Below, piece after piece: positions 1 through 8,944 of a DNA stretch of 64,000 bases (positions are counted from its first letter, which is position 1; each line of letters begins with the position of its first letter). Made by a program: the position numbers and the translations under genes. A model generated the notes under the pieces. It was not told the origin of the DNA, did not search any database, and saw only the letters and a program-made list of their open reading frames with translations. The stretch comes from Muribaculum gordoncarteri (lineage in GTDB: Bacteria > Bacteroidota > Bacteroidia > Bacteroidales > Muribaculaceae): NCBI RefSeq assembly GCF_004803695.1, contig NZ_CP039393.1, positions 2,294,001 to 2,358,000 of the forward strand, written 5' to 3'.

Positions 1-103
1 TCTTGCCGTCATACATCAAGTGGTTAACGAACTTTGATACTCTCACATCATTGAAAACGGGATCCGGCAGGATAACCCGCTTTTTGGGTTTTGCTTTTCT
101 CAT
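1..103 (-). CDS. rpsG: 30S ribosomal protein S7, N-terminal fragment
   Basis: The ATG lies at 103 on the minus strand and the frame stays open to the window edge, giving 34 residues that start MRKAKPKKR and continue with the [13 protein letters not shown] stretch typical of bacterial uS7. S7 binds the 3' major domain of 16S rRNA in the small-subunit head. It lies 174 bp downstream of rpsL on the same strand, the usual S12-S7 order of the str operon. The rest of the gene is outside the window. Confidence 0.93.
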   Translation of the reverse strand, partial: MRKAKPKKRVILPDPVFNDVRVSKFVNHLMYDGK

Positions 104-277
104 TTGTTAATTAAATTGTTGTTTTTGGTTGCTTGGTTGCTTTCTACTTTCTTCAACTCGGCTCTCTTGCCTCGTTTACTCAACCGAAATTGCTAAGCCA
201 ATAAATCAAAAACGAAGTTGTAAAATAACTGGGTTTTGTTTATCTCTTTGTTCAGCTTTATCGCGCAGGGCCGTTAA

Positions 278-682
278 TTACTTCTTGCCCTTTGCTGCGG
301 GTGCTGCTCCCGGTTTCGGACGCTTTGCTCCATACTTTGAGCGACGCTGTGTGCGATCCTTTACACCGCTTGTGTCAAGTGTTCCGCGAACGATGTGATA
401 ACGTACACCGGGGAGGTCCTTAACACGGCCACCGCGAACGAGAACGATCGAGTGTTCCTGAAGGTTGTGACCTTCACCGGGGATGTAGGAGTTAACCTCC
501 TTACCGTTAGTCAATCTTACACGAGCTACCTTACGCATAGCTGAGTTAGGCTTCTTGGGAGTGGTTGTGTAAACACGAACGCATACGCCACGACGCTGGG
601 GACAGCTGTCAAGCGCAGGCGACTTACTCTTATCCTCAAGAGCTACACGACCTTTTCTTACTAATTGCTGAATTGTAGGCAT
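278..682 (-). CDS. rpsL: 30S ribosomal protein S12
   Basis: A 134-residue uS12 with the invariant [11 protein letters not shown] start, the [18 protein letters not shown] loop and [14 protein letters not shown]12 sits at the decoding centre and helps control accuracy. The lysines matching the two classical streptomycin-resistance positions (KKPNS and GRVKDLPG) are wild type by sequence. The C-terminus carries a basic extension ([17 protein letters not shown]). It is the first gene of the transcription unit, with a consensus promoter about 140 bp upstream and rpsG downstream. Confidence 0.98.
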   Translation of the reverse strand: MPTIQQLVRKGRVALEDKSKSPALDSCPQRRGVCVRVYTTTPKKPNSAMRKVARVRLTNGKEVNSYIPGEGHNLQEHSIVLVRGGRVKDLPGVRYHIVRGTLDTSGVKDRTQRRSKYGAKRPKPGAAPAAKGKK

Positions 683-821
683 CTTAGTTCTTGTTTTACT
701 TAAATTTTTATTTTATCGTTATATAGTTTCGTTTATTGTCAGCATACATATAGATGCCGGCTACCGCATTGTCATTCAACATTATACGTTGCCCGGCACA
801 TAATCGCCCTCAAAAACTTTG

Positions 822-853
822 CAAAGTTAGCTACTAAATTGCTATTTTCCAAA
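822..853 (-). promoter_or_regulatory. Promoter of rpsL-rpsG
   Basis: On the minus strand TTTG (853-850), 20 bp, then TAACTTTG (829-822). This matches the Bacteroidetes primary sigma-factor consensus (TTTG, about 19-20 bp, TAnnTTTG). It predicts a start near 815 and a leader of about 130 nt before rpsL. Confidence 0.7.
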
Positions 854-1005
854 TATTTCCAACTTAAAAATGCGAAAAACGTTTTTCGGCATCGATTTGT
901 TTATTTTTGAATTGATGTTTTGTCGCATTTTGCATGCTTTAACATCTTTTAGCCGTTATTTCACCTCGACGCACTCGCAGGCGTGTCGGCCGGGCCGCAA
1001 AATGG

Positions 1006-1051
1006 AGCGGCGGCCGCCATGAAGCATTGTCGCTCCACAACTGCCGCCGCT
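1006..1051 (-). terminator. Possible terminator after the metallo-hydrolase gene
   Basis: Perfect 9-bp inverted repeat AGCGGCGGC (1006-1014) and GCCGCCGCT (1043-1051) around a 28-nt loop, 25 bp beyond the stop of the minus-strand gene at 1077. The tract after it contains only ATTTT, so it is weak as an intrinsic terminator. Confidence 0.4.
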
Positions 1052-1076
1052 GTTATTCTTTCGTTATTTATGCCTG

Positions 1077-1799
1077 TTATCTGAGCTCCACGGTTTCGCC
1101 CGGTTTATGCAGGCAATGGAATGTCGTTTCGGGACTTTCGGCATATTCCGAGAAGTCGCAAGCCTCTTTGTAGTCGCCGCCGAAGTGCATCGGGAAGAAG
1201 TCGTCGACCTTTATAGCCTTCAGGAACAGCTTGGCGCCTCGGGCGAAGTCGCTGCCTTGCCTTACATCGACAGGAAACATGGCTATATTAATCCTGTCGT
1301 TTTCCGATGCTATGCGGTTGAGAATCTTCTTGAATAGCTCGTCGGCCACTCTTGCCTCACGCTCGGTCGACTCGTCCTGCCAGTGCCAGTCGTTGAAATC
1401 GCCGGCATGGTATATGGTGGTTCCGTCGGCTGTCGTGACAAGGAAGCTAACGCCCTCGTCGGTCGACTTGTAAGCCTTGACCTTTATTCCGCCGGGAAGG
1501 TTCTCCAGGATGTCACCTGCGCTCATTCCGGCAACGGAGAGTGTCGACGGAACCTTTTCGGCCAATATGTCGTTCGACAGCACATAGGTGCGTTCATGAT
1601 TCTGCGCTATCTCGAATATTCCGGTATTGTAGTGATCATGGTGATGGTGGCTTACAAAGAATATTACAGGAAGCTCGGCTTTCTTCTCAAGAATTTTATG
1701 GAGAGCATGAGCGGGGTCGCGATAGTAGTCAAACACCATTATTACATTGGGCAAGGTTACCACGAATCCGCTATGGTCCAAATAAGTGATTTCGGTCAT
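1077..1799 (-). CDS. MBL-fold metallo-hydrolase (UlaG-like group)
   Basis: A 240-residue protein of the metallo-beta-lactamase fold. The metal-binding HxHxDH signature is seen as SHHHHDH at residues 50-56, followed by a second histidine in IYHAGDFNDWHW (about 129-140) and a third in PMHFGGD near 204. No signal peptide is visible, so it is probably cytosolic. Relatives include L-ascorbate-6-phosphate lactonase (UlaG) and uncharacterised hydrolases often annotated as Zn-dependent hydrolase of the beta-lactamase fold; the substrate cannot be read from sequence. It lies 97 bp downstream of the cobalt/nickel transporter genes, separated by a hairpin, so co-transcription is uncertain. Confidence 0.8.
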   Translation of the reverse strand: MTEITYLDHSGFVVTLPNVIMVFDYYRDPAHALHKILEKKAELPVIFFVSHHHHDHYNTGIFEIAQNHERTYVLSNDILAEKVPSTLSVAGMSAGDILENLPGGIKVKAYKSTDEGVSFLVTTADGTTIYHAGDFNDWHWQDESTEREARVADELFKKILNRIASENDRINIAMFPVDVRQGSDFARGAKLFLKAIKVDDFFPMHFGGDYKEACDFSEYAESPETTFHCLHKPGETVELR

Positions 1800-1834
1800 G
1801 ATTATATTAGTTTTGGTTGTTACAATCCTCTGTG

Positions 1835-1854
1835 GTGGACATCTTCATGTCCAC
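1835..1854 (-). terminator. Hairpin between cbiO and the metallo-hydrolase gene
   Basis: Perfect 8-bp stem GTGGACAT / ATGTCCAC with a CTTC loop. It follows the stop of cbiO but has no U-tract, so it may be an RNA processing or stability element rather than a terminator. Confidence 0.35.
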
Positions 1855-1896
1855 TGATTATAACACCGGGCATCGGAGCTATGTTCATCCGTGATG

Positions 1897-2607
1897 TCAC
1901 ACAAGGCCTCCCTGACACAGCACCTCTTCGTCACGAAACACATCCTCTGTAGCGCCGTCGGCTATTATGCGCCCTTCGGCCATGACTATGGTGCGTGCAC
2001 ACAGCTCCTTTACCATGTCGATGTCATGGGTTGTCACTATGCAGGTGTGCTTGAATCGGCGCAATTGCTCCATCATCAGTCGGCGGGAATGTGGATCGAG
2101 ATTGCTCGACGGCTCGTCGAGCACCAATATGTCGGGCTCCATCGACAACACGGTGGCTATGGCCACACTGCGTTTCTGCCCTCCCGAAAGCTGATAGCTC
2201 GCACGCTTGCGCAACGATGTCGCACCCACCGCCTCGAGCGCCATCACCACGCGACGCTCCACCTCGTCCTCGGGAAGCTTCATGTTCACGGGGCCGAAAG
2301 CCACATCCTCCTCCACGGTGGGCATGAAGAGCTGGTCGTCGGGATTCTGGAACACGAGCCCCACCGTCTGCCTTATTATCGGAAGCGTTGACTTCGTTAT
2401 GGGGATGTCACCTATTGTCACGCTCCCCGAGGTGGGTTGAAGAAGCCCGTTGACATGGAGCATCAGCGTCGACTTTCCGGCGCCGTTGGCTCCTACTATG
2501 GCCACCTTTTCACCGTGGCTTATGTAGAGCGACACATCCTTGAGAGCCTCATACCCTCCGGGATAGGTGTAGCTTACGTGATCAAATTTTACATAGTGGT
2601 GACTCAT
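1897..2607 (-). CDS. cbiO: ECF/Cbi-type cobalt-nickel ABC transporter ATPase
   Basis: A 236-residue ABC ATPase. Walker A is GANGAGKST (39-47), the Q-loop region reads FQNPDDQLF (86-94), the signature LSGGQ is at 140-144 and Walker B ends in LDEPSSNLDP (about 162-172). The FQNPDDQ motif is characteristic of energy-coupling-factor and CbiO/NikO ATPases. It powers uptake through CbiQ and the substrate-binding CbiM. Its start is 6 bp after the cbiQ stop, so the three genes form a tight operon in the order cbiM, cbiQ, cbiO. Whether the cargo is cobalt or nickel is not decided by this subunit. Confidence 0.92.
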   Translation of the reverse strand: MSHHYVKFDHVSYTYPGGYEALKDVSLYISHGEKVAIVGANGAGKSTLMLHVNGLLQPTSGSVTIGDIPITKSTLPIIRQTVGLVFQNPDDQLFMPTVEEDVAFGPVNMKLPEDEVERRVVMALEAVGATSLRKRASYQLSGGQKRSVAIATVLSMEPDILVLDEPSSNLDPHSRRLMMEQLRRFKHTCIVTTHDIDMVKELCARTIVMAEGRIIADGATEDVFRDEEVLCQGGLV

Positions 2608-2613
2608 ATCAGG

Positions 2614-3411
2614 CTATCTTGTAAATGGAAACAATCCCGACACATCGCAGAAGCGACCCGCCGCAAAGAGAAGGCACCACACGACAACGTAAATCGTGTC
2701 GCTAAGCCGCCAGTGCATGTTGCCGCGCATCAATATCTTTCCCGTAAAACCTCGCGACAACATCGCCCGGTGTATGCGCTGGGCCCGTTCTACCGTACGC
2801 AGGAGCAACTGCCCGATGAACGTGCCCCACATCTTCAGCCCGTACTTCTTGCGCCCGTAGCTGCGTGACTTCCTCGCGCGGTCCATGCTCAAAGCCTCGT
2901 CCAGCAGCACGAATATGTAGCGGTAGAGCAGCATCAGCTGCGTAGTGAATATCGACGGCACACCAAGCTTGCCCATAGCCGCACACAGCCGGTTGAACCC
3001 CGTCGACATTATAAGAAGCAGCACGGCCTGAACCGACAGCAATCCTCTTATTATTATCGACACAAACTCGACCCAGCCCCTCGATATGGCCATGTCACCT
3101 ATATAAAGCATGGGCTCACGGTTGAATATTGGGTTGAATATGCCTATGAACATTATGAACGGGAGCGTGTAGAGCGACTTGACGAAAACGGCATTGTAGC
3201 TTATTCCCGACATGGCGCTCACTATTATCGGAAACACCCAGAAAAGTATTATCCCCGCCGGCGAATCAAGGGAGAACGACAGCACAGCAACGATGTAGAT
3301 TACCGTCACGATGAGCTTCGCCCTCGGGTCGATCGAATGCATGCGACTGCCCGTGCAGGCCATTCGCTCCACCTCGTTCAGCTCGGTCAATGCCTTTTCC
3401 AGCGCTCCCAT
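2614..3411 (-). CDS. cbiQ: ECF/Cbi-type transporter transmembrane (T) subunit
   Basis: A 265-residue polytopic membrane protein of the CbiQ/EcfT family, with hydrophobic segments at about 30-75, 85-105, 115-140 and 240-258. Two basic coupling motifs expected for T subunits are visible, MDRARKSRSYGRKK (about 175-190) and RAMLSRGFTG (about 215-225); in the family these contact the ATPase dimer. It links CbiM to CbiO. Gaps to both neighbours are 6 bp. Confidence 0.88.
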   Translation of the reverse strand: MGALEKALTELNEVERMACTGSRMHSIDPRAKLIVTVIYIVAVLSFSLDSPAGIILFWVFPIIVSAMSGISYNAVFVKSLYTLPFIMFIGIFNPIFNREPMLYIGDMAISRGWVEFVSIIIRGLLSVQAVLLLIMSTGFNRLCAAMGKLGVPSIFTTQLMLLYRYIFVLLDEALSMDRARKSRSYGRKKYGLKMWGTFIGQLLLRTVERAQRIHRAMLSRGFTGKILMRGNMHWRLSDTIYVVVWCLLFAAGRFCDVSGLFPFTR

Positions 3412-3417
3412 ACAGGT

Positions 3418-4398
3418 TTAGGCTTTGGAACCCACACTCTGATGTCGGCCGAGCAACGAAGCCACGACCCACACTATGGCCACGACGACAAGACACCCTA
3501 TTATTCCCGACCATGTGCTGTCGTAGTCGGGCAGCAGTGATGTCGTGGACTGAACTCCCGCAAGGGTGTCGGCGACTTTGCTCCCCACTCCACCGGTCAG
3601 CTCACTGCTTCCCGTAAGATTCTCAATCGACCACTCAAGGCCGTCGGGATTGCTCGATGCAATCCACGTAAAGGCCACTCCGAGAAGCAGCGCGATGCTG
3701 ATGAACACTATCGCGGCCTTGCCGTAGTGACCGCGGTGGCCTGCGCCGGCCTCGGCGCGACATTCGAGAAGCGAAGGCTTGTATCGCAGCACAAAGTAGA
3801 GCACGGCGGCAGTGGCGAGCCCCTCACCGATTCCTATAAACAGGTGTATCGATGTCATCAATGCAAGGAAATCACCAGTAGGCAACGCCGTGACTCCCGA
3901 GAGTTCGGTTTCGAGCGTCACGAGCACGGCGCCAAGTTCCAGTCCCACCACGCTTGCGGCTATCGACGCAACAATCATGCGCCATGTCGATGTGCCGTGT
4001 CCCATAATGGGCTTGAACACCAGCGGATAAGCTATAAGTGTCGACACTACTCCCATGTTGAGTATGTTGCAGCCAAGCGCCATAAGGCCGCCGTCGGCAA
4101 ATATAAGGCACTGGACCACAAGCACCGATGCAAGCGTCAGCAGCGCGGCCCATGGCCCGAGTATTGCACCGAGCAGTATTCCTCCTACGATGTGTCCGCT
4201 CGACCCCGTCCCCGGAATGGTGAAATTTATCATCTGTGCGGCGAATATAAATGCGCCCATCACCCCCATCAGGGGCACTACACTACTGTCCGATGATTCT
4301 TTGCGTATTTTTTTCGCAGCGACCACCAATAGCGATACCGATACTACTGCGGCGACACCGGCAACTGCCGGCGACACCAATGCGTCAGCCATGTGCAT
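3418..4398 (-). CDS. cbiM: Cobalt/nickel transporter substrate-binding subunit CbiM with fused PDGLE (CbiN/NikN-like) domain
   Basis: A 326-residue multispanning protein starting Met-His-Met-Ala-Asp. In CbiM/NikM structures the N-terminal amine, Met1 and His2 take part in metal binding, which supports this exact start. Residues 1 to about 200 form the CbiM S-component; the C-terminal part has a membrane segment, a soluble loop with PDGLEWS (about 252-258) and a final membrane helix. That layout is the PDGLE/CbiN-like accessory domain, here fused rather than encoded separately. It is first in the cbiM-cbiQ-cbiO operon and divergent from the GlmU-like gene. No cobalamin riboswitch is evident upstream. 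Cargo, Co2+ or Ni2+, is undecided. Confidence 0.88.
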   Translation of the reverse strand: MHMADALVSPAVAGVAAVVSVSLLVVAAKKIRKESSDSSVVPLMGVMGAFIFAAQMINFTIPGTGSSGHIVGGILLGAILGPWAALLTLASVLVVQCLIFADGGLMALGCNILNMGVVSTLIAYPLVFKPIMGHGTSTWRMIVASIAASVVGLELGAVLVTLETELSGVTALPTGDFLALMTSIHLFIGIGEGLATAAVLYFVLRYKPSLLECRAEAGAGHRGHYGKAAIVFISIALLLGVAFTWIASSNPDGLEWSIENLTGSSELTGGVGSKVADTLAGVQSTTSLLPDYDSTWSGIIGCLVVVAIVWVVASLLGRHQSVGSKA

Positions 4399-4557
4399 AA
4401 TCGTTCTGTGTTAAATCTATTTCTTAAATTAATTAACACGCCAACCGTCATTAAGTTTAGAGCCAGTTCGACAATAAATATTACCGGCTCTTATGGATCG
4501 CCACTGTCAAAAATTGCTATTGAAGGTGACAAATTTCTCGATTCGGCTTTTTTTTGC

Positions 4558-4565
4558 TATGTTTG
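4558..4565 (+). promoter_or_regulatory. -7 element of the GlmU-like gene
   Basis: TATGTTTG fits TAnnTTTG and ends 28 bp before the ATG at 4594. No good TTTG lies at the expected upstream distance. It supports the ATG at 4594 over earlier in-frame starts, which would precede transcription. Confidence 0.5.
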
Positions 4566-4593
4566 CACATATTTAAAACCATCATCAATCACA

Positions 4594-5772
4594 ATGCGCA
4601 ACATTATTCTTTTCGATGAAACTGCGACGCGTGAAAATCTTCTCCCCATCACATTTACGCGCCCCGTATCCGATATCCGATTCGGAATACTTACCATCCG
4701 CCAGAAATGGGAAAAAGCCTTCCCCGGCACCTACTCCTATGCTACGGCCGAATACCTCTCGATAAAATATCCCCGCGTCGAGGCCGACCGTGACAACGAC
4801 TACCACATAGTCGGCAACGTTTGCCCCACCCCCGAGTTTGTGACGATGCTTGAGAACCTCCATCCGGGACAAGCCGTGACATGCAAGGGCAAGACCATCG
4901 CCTACCGTGGCGAGAACCCCGCCGAGTCATTGGAAATCGCCGAAGCGCCCCTCGCCATAAACATGCTTCCCGACATATTCATGCTCAACGAGCAGGCTCT
5001 TCTCGACGACTTCATGACCATAACACGTAACGCCAAGAGCCAAAAGCTCAGCTCGACCTGCACCGTCATCGGCGACCCGTGCTTCCCCGACGGAACGCCC
5101 AAGATATTCCTCGAAGAGGGAGCCAAGGCCGAAGCCGCAATACTGAATGTCAACAAGGGCCCGATATACATAGGCCGTGAGGCCGAAATCATGGAAGGCA
5201 GCTGCATTCGCGGGCCTCTGGCTCTGTGCGAGCACGCTTATGTCAACATGGGCACAAAAATCTACGGAGCCACCACGATAGGCCCCTATTGCAAAGTGGG
5301 AGGCGAGCTGAACAATGTCGTCATGATCGGATACAGCAACAAGGGTCACGACGGATTCCTCGGTAACGCTGTAATAGGCGAATGGTGCAACCTCGGAGCC
5401 AACTGCGTGGCGTCAAACCTCAAGAACGACTATTCCGAAACCAAGCTTTGGAACTATCCCGCCCACCGGTTCCTGCGCACGGGACTTCAGTTCTGCGGAC
5501 TTATCATGGGCGACCACACCAAGGCCGGAATCAACACGATGTTCAACACCGCCACCGTAGTGGGCGTGGGCTGCAACATCCACGGCTCGGGATTCCCGCG
5601 CAACTTCGTGGCATCGTTCAGCGAAGGCGGAGCGGCAGGATTCAACGATGTGTCGCTATCCAAATTCTTCGACATTGCACGCCGCGTAATGGCACGCCGC
5701 CATGTCGAGCTTACCGATGTCGACATCGAAATCTTCAACTCAATCTACGAAATAGCCGAAACCTACAAGTAG
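4594..5772 (+). CDS. GlmU-family sugar nucleotidyltransferase-like protein with left-handed beta-helix
   Basis: A 392-residue protein. The start is placed at the ATG giving MRNIILFDE because the frame extends upstream but the only -7 box lies at 4558-4565. The N-terminal half carries FDETATRENLLPITFTRPVSDIRFG, typical of the putative sugar-nucleotidyltransferase group found in Bacteroidetes, but lacks the standard LAAGxGTRM nucleotide loop of true GlmU. The C-terminal half (about 180-370) has hexapeptide-repeat sequence (YIGREAEIMEGSCIRGPLAL, GAVIGEWCNLGANC). The family is thought to act on sugar phosphates or UDP-GlcNAc metabolism; the reaction here is not established. Confidence 0.82.
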   Translation: MRNIILFDETATRENLLPITFTRPVSDIRFGILTIRQKWEKAFPGTYSYATAEYLSIKYPRVEADRDNDYHIVGNVCPTPEFVTMLENLHPGQAVTCKGKTIAYRGENPAESLEIAEAPLAINMLPDIFMLNEQALLDDFMTITRNAKSQKLSSTCTVIGDPCFPDGTPKIFLEEGAKAEAAILNVNKGPIYIGREAEIMEGSCIRGPLALCEHAYVNMGTKIYGATTIGPYCKVGGELNNVVMIGYSNKGHDGFLGNAVIGEWCNLGANCVASNLKNDYSETKLWNYPAHRFLRTGLQFCGLIMGDHTKAGINTMFNTATVVGVGCNIHGSGFPRNFVASFSEGGAAGFNDVSLSKFFDIARRVMARRHVELTDVDIEIFNSIYEIAETYK

Positions 5773-5774
5773 AA

Positions 5775-6710
5775 TCACCCTATTGAGGCGACAGCCTTTT
5801 CATACTTTTCAATCGATGTCGCCTTCTTGATCATTTTAGCCGTTTTGTGGCCTATCTCCCATTCGAGATACTCCCAGAACGGCTTTATTTTTGACAACAC
5901 CTGTGCGTCACCGCACAGTGTCGTACTGTAATGTTGGAATATCCCTGCGTGAAGCTGCAACAGGTGATCGACGCGCTCTTCACTGCTCCAATCCCTGCCC
6001 TCGCGCATCTCGGCGATAAGCGACGGACAGGCAAGAACACCCCGCCCTATCATGATGCCGTCAAGGCCGGGAAATGAATCGGCTATCCGCGCCGCATCGT
6101 CACGTGACATTATATCGCCGTTATACACCACCCGGTGCTGCAATTGCGAGAACATCGCGGCAAACGCATCCATGTCGACACTGCCGCCGTAACGCAAGGC
6201 TGCGACACGCGGATGCACCGTCACGTGCTCAAGACGCATGGCGTTTATGATGTCCACTATGTCACGCCACTCATCGTAAGCCGATATGCCGGGACGCATC
6301 TTGACCGAAAATGTCATGTCACGCTCTGCGTCAATCCGCTCAGCCACTTTCTCAAGTAACGCCTTGTTGCGTAACACTCCCGCGCCACGCCCCTTGTTGA
6401 CCTGAGGCGGGAACGGACACCCCATGTTGAGGTCGACGCGGCGGCAACCGGCCTCCTTCAATGCCCCTATCAGGAGGTCAAATTCATCGATGTCACGGAA
6501 TATTATCTGAGGAACCACATCATGATTGTCGTTCAGTTGCGATGTGACATCCCTCATGTCACGATGACGCGGCTCACCATGCTCAATTCTCAAAAAAGGA
6601 GTGTAATATCGGTCGGCGGCCCCGTATACCGATGCGTGACAATGCCTGAAAGGCGCTTCGGTGAACCCCTGAAGCGGTGCTACGTAAACATTCATTTCGT
6701 GAGTCGACAT
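5775..6710 (-). CDS. tRNA-dihydrouridine synthase
   Basis: A 311-residue FMN-dependent Dus-family enzyme that reduces uridines in the tRNA D-loop. The N-terminal YVAPLQGFTEAPFR matches the flavin-binding PMAG-type motif, and LNMGCPFPPQVNKGRGAG holds the catalytic cysteine (Cys98) followed by the usual basic residues. VKMRPG (about 138-143), the HPR segment and GIMIGRGVL (about 230-238) are further family motifs. An internal Met at residue 6 is an alternative start. It begins 7 bp after the antiporter gene stop, so the two are probably co-transcribed, and it is convergent with the GlmU-like gene (2-bp gap). Confidence 0.92.
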   Translation of the reverse strand: MSTHEMNVYVAPLQGFTEAPFRHCHASVYGAADRYYTPFLRIEHGEPRHRDMRDVTSQLNDNHDVVPQIIFRDIDEFDLLIGALKEAGCRRVDLNMGCPFPPQVNKGRGAGVLRNKALLEKVAERIDAERDMTFSVKMRPGISAYDEWRDIVDIINAMRLEHVTVHPRVAALRYGGSVDMDAFAAMFSQLQHRVVYNGDIMSRDDAARIADSFPGLDGIMIGRGVLACPSLIAEMREGRDWSSEERVDHLLQLHAGIFQHYSTTLCGDAQVLSKIKPFWEYLEWEIGHKTAKMIKKATSIEKYEKAVASIG

Positions 6711-6717
6711 CTACAGT

Positions 6718-8886
6718 CTAAAGGTCTATCTTCTTAACCCTCTTGCGGTGGGTGAAACGCTTGCGCAACTGCACTAGTCGACGATAATAGCTTGCCATGG
6801 TGAGCCACAATCCGCCGGGAGCACCCGATATGTCACTCGACAACGGGTCGACAAACGATGTGAGAGGAACTTCATCGCCAAACTGCTCGGGATAGAGCAC
6901 TATCAGGTTGTTGCGCGAGAAATATTTCTGCAAGAATCCCGGCAGCTCGTCCATCGACGAGTTAAACGACACCGATGTGCGACGTGCGCTGATCACGATA
7001 AACAGGTCATCGTCAAGAATCCTGTTGGCCAGCAGTACAAAGTCATCCCACTCCTCGACATCGCGATACTCACTGCGTATGTCGTAACGCTCATGACGCA
7101 ACACGCCCCTGATGTAGGGCTGCACCTCGGGGTGACAACAGAATATGACGCGACATCCTATCTGGCGGGCGAGATTGGCTATCGTCATCACCCATGCCTT
7201 GAAACCGGTTTCAAACTGAGCCTTATCGGGTACCGACACCACTATTCGCGTTATCGTGCTCACCGGGATGAAGCATCGCGTTATGACAATCATCTTGTTG
7301 GTCGACTTCAGCAACTGCTCCACCTTGGAGCCGAAGAAGGAGTCTATCACCGTGGTTTTGCGATGCATGCCTATGATTACCTGCGATATGTCACGCTCCT
7401 CTATGGTATTCACAAGGCCGGTCACCACATTCAGGTCGTAACGCTCGATAGGCGTGAGCTTGGTGTCGACGCTTGCAGCCGTCTGTTCGGCTACATCGAG
7501 CGAATTGCGGCCTATCGCTCTCGAGCCCGCCGAATTGTCGTTACGCACGTGGAGGGCATAGAGCTTGTTGCCGTAGCGTTCGTTGCGCATCAGTATGGCA
7601 AGGTCTACAAGCGATGAAGCGGTTATGGGATTGGCAACCGAAATAAGGGTGTGACATGTGCGGTTTTCACTCGACATCTGCGACGAGTTATCGTCACGCA
7701 GCATATCGAGCTTCATCTTGGCGGCGGCTCGCTCGGTCACTATCGACGACACGGCACAGGTGACGAGTATCATCACAATCGTTCCGTTAAGCACCGATTC
7801 GTCAAAGATGCCTATGTTGAAACCAATCATCACGGCTGCAAGAGTAGCGGCCGCCTGAGCGTTGGATAGGCCAAACATCATGTTGCGGTCGGTCGAGGTC
7901 ATGCGATAGCTCTTCTGCATGAGCCACGCGGCAAGCCACTTAACCAGCGTGGCGACAACCGACATCACCACCGCCACGTAGACGGTGTTCCAGTTTGACA
8001 CGATGACATTGACATTTATCAGCATGCCCACTCCTATAAGGAAGTATGGAATGAAGATGGCGTTACCCACAAACTCGATGCGGTTCATCAGCGACGACAT
8101 GTTGGGGATGTAACGGTTCAGCACAAGACCGGCATAGAAGGCTCCGAGCACGCTTTCAAGCCCTATCATCTTGGCCGAATAGCTGGCGAGGAACACCATT
8201 GCAAGCACATATATGAACTGCGTCACATTGTCGCTATACTTCTTAAAGAACCACCGAGTGAGGCGGGGAAACACATATACTATCACAAGACAGTAGACGA
8301 CAAGCATCAGCAACAGCTTGAGCAGGTCGGCTACATTGAACGATCCCTCGTTGTAGATGCCCACAACCCCGGCAAGCACAATCAACGCGCCAAGCACCGT
8401 AACGATGGTACCGGCGATGGTTATGATGACAGCCGGCGACTTGGTGAGTCCGAAACGAGAAACTATCGGATAGGCTATCAAAGTGTGGGAAGCATACATC
8501 GAAGCCAGCAATATCGAAGTGAGCCAGTCGAAGTGCAGCAGATAAACCGATGTGAGCGTACCCACTATCATAGGCACCATGAAGGTGTACATTCCGAAAC
8601 ACAGTCCCTTGCTTAGATTCTTCTTGAGATGATACATGTCAATCTCGATTCCCGCAAGAAACATAAGGTACAGGATACCCACCTGACCGAATATCTCGAA
8701 ACTGGCGTCACGCTCAAGCAATCCTATTCCGTAAGGGCCCACGACAATACCCGCCACAATCATTCCTATGATGTGGGGAATCTTCAACTTGTTAAGCAAC
8801 AGCGGTGCGAGCAGAATTATGACCAGTACGATGAAGAATATCAGTACCGGATCAGTCACCAGGGGCAAAGTCGCTTTAAGCATCAT
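6718..8886 (-). CDS. Cation:proton antiporter (CPA2/Kef type) with cytoplasmic universal-stress-like domains
   Basis: A 722-residue protein. Residues about 10-400 form a 12-13-helix Na+/H+ exchanger domain beginning with the family pattern LLNKLKIPHIIGMIVAGIVVGPYGIGLL and including SVLGAFYAGLVLNR. Residues about 415-560 resemble a universal-stress-protein domain (HTLISVANP, QVIIGMHRKTT), with a second similar region from about 570 to 690. Family members exchange K+ or Na+ for protons; the ion and any nucleotide ligand of the soluble part are not shown here. It is the first gene of a two-gene unit with dus and has its own promoter. Confidence 0.87.
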   Translation of the reverse strand: MMLKATLPLVTDPVLIFFIVLVIILLAPLLLNKLKIPHIIGMIVAGIVVGPYGIGLLERDASFEIFGQVGILYLMFLAGIEIDMYHLKKNLSKGLCFGMYTFMVPMIVGTLTSVYLLHFDWLTSILLASMYASHTLIAYPIVSRFGLTKSPAVIITIAGTIVTVLGALIVLAGVVGIYNEGSFNVADLLKLLLMLVVYCLVIVYVFPRLTRWFFKKYSDNVTQFIYVLAMVFLASYSAKMIGLESVLGAFYAGLVLNRYIPNMSSLMNRIEFVGNAIFIPYFLIGVGMLINVNVIVSNWNTVYVAVVMSVVATLVKWLAAWLMQKSYRMTSTDRNMMFGLSNAQAAATLAAVMIGFNIGIFDESVLNGTIVMILVTCAVSSIVTERAAAKMKLDMLRDDNSSQMSSENRTCHTLISVANPITASSLVDLAILMRNERYGNKLYALHVRNDNSAGSRAIGRNSLDVAEQTAASVDTKLTPIERYDLNVVTGLVNTIEERDISQVIIGMHRKTTVIDSFFGSKVEQLLKSTNKMIVITRCFIPVSTITRIVVSVPDKAQFETGFKAWVMTIANLARQIGCRVIFCCHPEVQPYIRGVLRHERYDIRSEYRDVEEWDDFVLLANRILDDDLFIVISARRTSVSFNSSMDELPGFLQKYFSRNNLIVLYPEQFGDEVPLTSFVDPLSSDISGAPGGLWLTMASYYRRLVQLRKRFTHRKRVKKIDL

Positions 8887-8914
8887 AATTGTGGCTCGAT
8901 ATTTTTTACTGTTA

Positions 8915-8944
8915 CAAAATTAAACATTTTTTCGCAATAACAAA
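8915..8944 (-). promoter_or_regulatory. Promoter of the antiporter-dus unit
   Basis: Minus strand TTTG (8944-8941), 18 bp, TAATTTTG (8922-8915). The -33 element overlaps the U-tract of the asd terminator on the same strand. Confidence 0.55.

Larger units (their letters stand above)
683..1076. other. Intergenic region, rpsL leader and upstream DNA
   Basis: This 394-bp stretch has no convincing gene. It holds the rpsL promoter, a leader with a possible 6-bp long-range stem (TGCCGG at 755-760 with CCGGCA at 793-798), a perfect 16-bp palindrome at 873-888 upstream of the promoter, and a GC-rich inverted repeat (1006-1051) after the neighbouring hydrolase. A 50-codon plus-strand frame at 870-1022 has no protein-like features. 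Confidence 0.6.

Noticed and set aside
870-1022. 50-codon plus-strand frame upstream of rpsL
   Set aside because: No promoter, odd composition (Arg/Pro-rich end in GC-rich repeat), overlaps the palindrome and inverted repeat.
4399-4593. Cobalamin or nickel riboswitch upstream of cbiM
   Set aside because: No B12-box-like sequence or conserved stem set is visible in the 195-bp divergent region.
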